NCBI GenBank assembly: GCA_905210885.1
Contig: CAJLYO010000109.1
Location: 1 to 6,228 of the forward strand
Direction: 5' to 3'
Length of the DNA: 6,228 bases
Origin: an uncultured Eubacteriales bacterium
Lineage (GTDB): Bacteria > Bacillota > Clostridia > Monoglobales > Firm-18
Part shown: positions 5,329-6,228 of the stretch, piece by piece
Position numbering within the stretch: the first letter of the stretch is position 1
How the letters are laid out: each line of letters starts with the position of its first letter
Position numbers and translations under genes: made by a program
The notes under the pieces: generated by a model
What the model was told of the DNA's origin: nothing
Seen by the model: the letters and a program-made list of their open reading frames with translations, nothing else
The model's database searches: none

Positions 5329-6228
5329 AATAATTTATGACGGAAACCGCGCTTCCGCCGATTGCGGCAACGGTATTGGCATTTAAAACCACAACGCCCC
5401 TTAATTCAAAGGCTGCGGAAAGTTCTGACTTAACCTTCGCGGTTTTATCCAGAATAACGATTTTTCTGCCCTCGGCAACCGCCACAAGACCGCCGTAATT
5501 ATCAAAGCCTACGGCTGTACCCTCCGACTTAAACTCACCGGTCAGCTGTCCCGAAGGACTGTAAATCTGAATCAGGCTGTTGTTTCCGGCACCGGCGAAT
5601 TTATATGCGCCGACACCGCTTGCGTCTATATCAAAATCCTCCGGTATTTTATCACCGAAATCTATTTTCCATTTTTCCGTGCCGTTTTTATCCAGGGCGG
5701 TCACACCCGTGTCGGTCACAACATTTGCGATTCCCGACTTTGTAAACACAACTGCAAGAGGCACGGCGTTTTCCAAAACACATTCCGCCGCAATCTCTGC
5801 CTTGTCAAGGTCGATCATATCAATTTTCGCCGACGCCGTATCACCCGACATTGAAAGAGACGCAACCGCCATTTTGCGGCAATCTGCGGATATATCCATA
5901 TCCACAACATAGTCGTTTCCCATCTGCCATTTGTAGATGGGCGAAGCCTTTTCGTTATAAACCTCAAGCTTTCCTTTATAGCCTGTTTCCATCGAGGCTA
6001 CGGCAAAATAGCCGGTGGAATTAACCTTTGCCGTGATAATTGGAAGGTCGGTTTTAAGCTCCGTATTCTTACCGTTTCGCGAATATATAATCTCCGTGCC
6101 GTTTCGGTCGTAAAAAAGCCTGTTTGAACCGCTGACCGATGCCGCAGGCGAAGCAAGAGATTTTACAATACTGGTGTGTTCGCTGCCAGCCGCGTCAAGA
6201 ATGGTAAGGCCGTCCTGATTTGCGGCGG
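5327..6228 (-). CDS. DUF5711-like beta-propeller protein, N-terminus cut by window edge
   Basis: The frame is open from the window end at 6228 to the TAA at 5329-5327, giving 299 complete codons. An internal Met at 5992 is not the start, because clearly homologous-looking coding sequence continues upstream (for example NQDGLTILDAAGSEHTS and GYFAVASMETGYKGKLEVYN). The protein is made of short repeats of beta strands of the form 'value - variable - DxxG - W/Y', such as GVTALDKNGTEKWKIDF, NSLIQIYSPSGQLTGEF and RKIVILDKTAKVKSEL, typical of WD40/PQQ-like propellers. The GYxAVAS..TGYKGKLEVYN...IYKWQMG stretch resembles DUF5711, a family of Clostridia often found next to CvpA; this is from memory. 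Members usually have an N-terminal membrane anchor and an extracytoplasmic propeller, but that part is outside the window. The function is unknown. It is the first visible gene of the cvpA-rho-deacetylase unit. Confidence 0.8.
   Translation of the reverse strand, partial: AANQDGLTILDAAGSEHTSIVKSLASPAASVSGSNRLFYDRNGTEIIYSRNGKNTELKTDLPIITAKVNSTGYFAVASMETGYKGKLEVYNEKASPIYKWQMGNDYVVDMDISADCRKMAVASLSMSGDTASAKIDMIDLDKAEIAAECVLENAVPLAVVFTKSGIANVVTDTGVTALDKNGTEKWKIDFGDKIPEDFDIDASGVGAYKFAGAGNNSLIQIYSPSGQLTGEFKSEGTAVGFDNYGGLVAVAEGRKIVILDKTAKVKSELSAAFELRGVVVLNANTVAAIGGSAVSVINY

Noticed and set aside
5327..5992. Met at 5992 as the start of the DUF5711-like protein
   Set aside because: The same frame stays open to the window end, with propeller-like sequence continuing upstream of this Met. 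It is internal.

Overview
The window is a compact, gene-dense piece of chromosome with every gene on the minus strand. Read in the direction of transcription (high to low coordinates), the order is: a DUF5711-like beta-propeller protein (5' end outside the window), a CvpA-family membrane protein, transcription termination factor Rho, a secreted polysaccharide deacetylase, an intrinsic terminator, then a two-component pair (OmpR/PhoB-type response regulator and a six-helix sensor histidine kinase whose C-terminus runs off the window). The ORFs that can be read on the plus strand are antisense shadows.

The likely source is a Firmicute of class Clostridia, probably an anaerobe of moderate GC content. 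This rests on the strong GGAGG-type Shine-Dalgarno sites, the DUF5711 + CvpA pairing, and the Firmicutes-style kinase with an ITERFVRGD...TEGSGLGLSI ATP lid. I cannot place it to genus.

Region 6228-2596 looks like one transcription unit. DUF5711 and cvpA are 12 nt apart, and the cvpA Shine-Dalgarno overlaps the DUF5711 stop codon. cvpA and rho are 35 nt apart with the rho start proposed here. rho and the deacetylase are 14 nt apart. The unit ends in a 9-bp hairpin whose 5' arm includes two bases of the deacetylase stop codon. Three of the four products are probably at or outside the membrane, and Rho is the only cytoplasmic information-processing protein among them.

Region 2595-1 is a second unit. 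About 75 nt of AT-rich sequence upstream of the regulator gene holds a near-perfect direct repeat that could be an autoregulatory operator. The regulator starts with GTG behind a very strong Shine-Dalgarno and is followed after 18 nt by the kinase. The signal and regulon are unknown; an effect on cell-envelope genes is possible by family analogy only.

I found no mobile element, CRISPR array, RNA gene or gene-free stretch over 300 bases. I do not see a clearly undescribed system. The points most worth a second look are the direct repeat at 2551-2587, the frame problem at the kinase C-terminus, the rho-deacetylase linkage, and the kinase's Tyr-rich, two-cysteine sensor domain.
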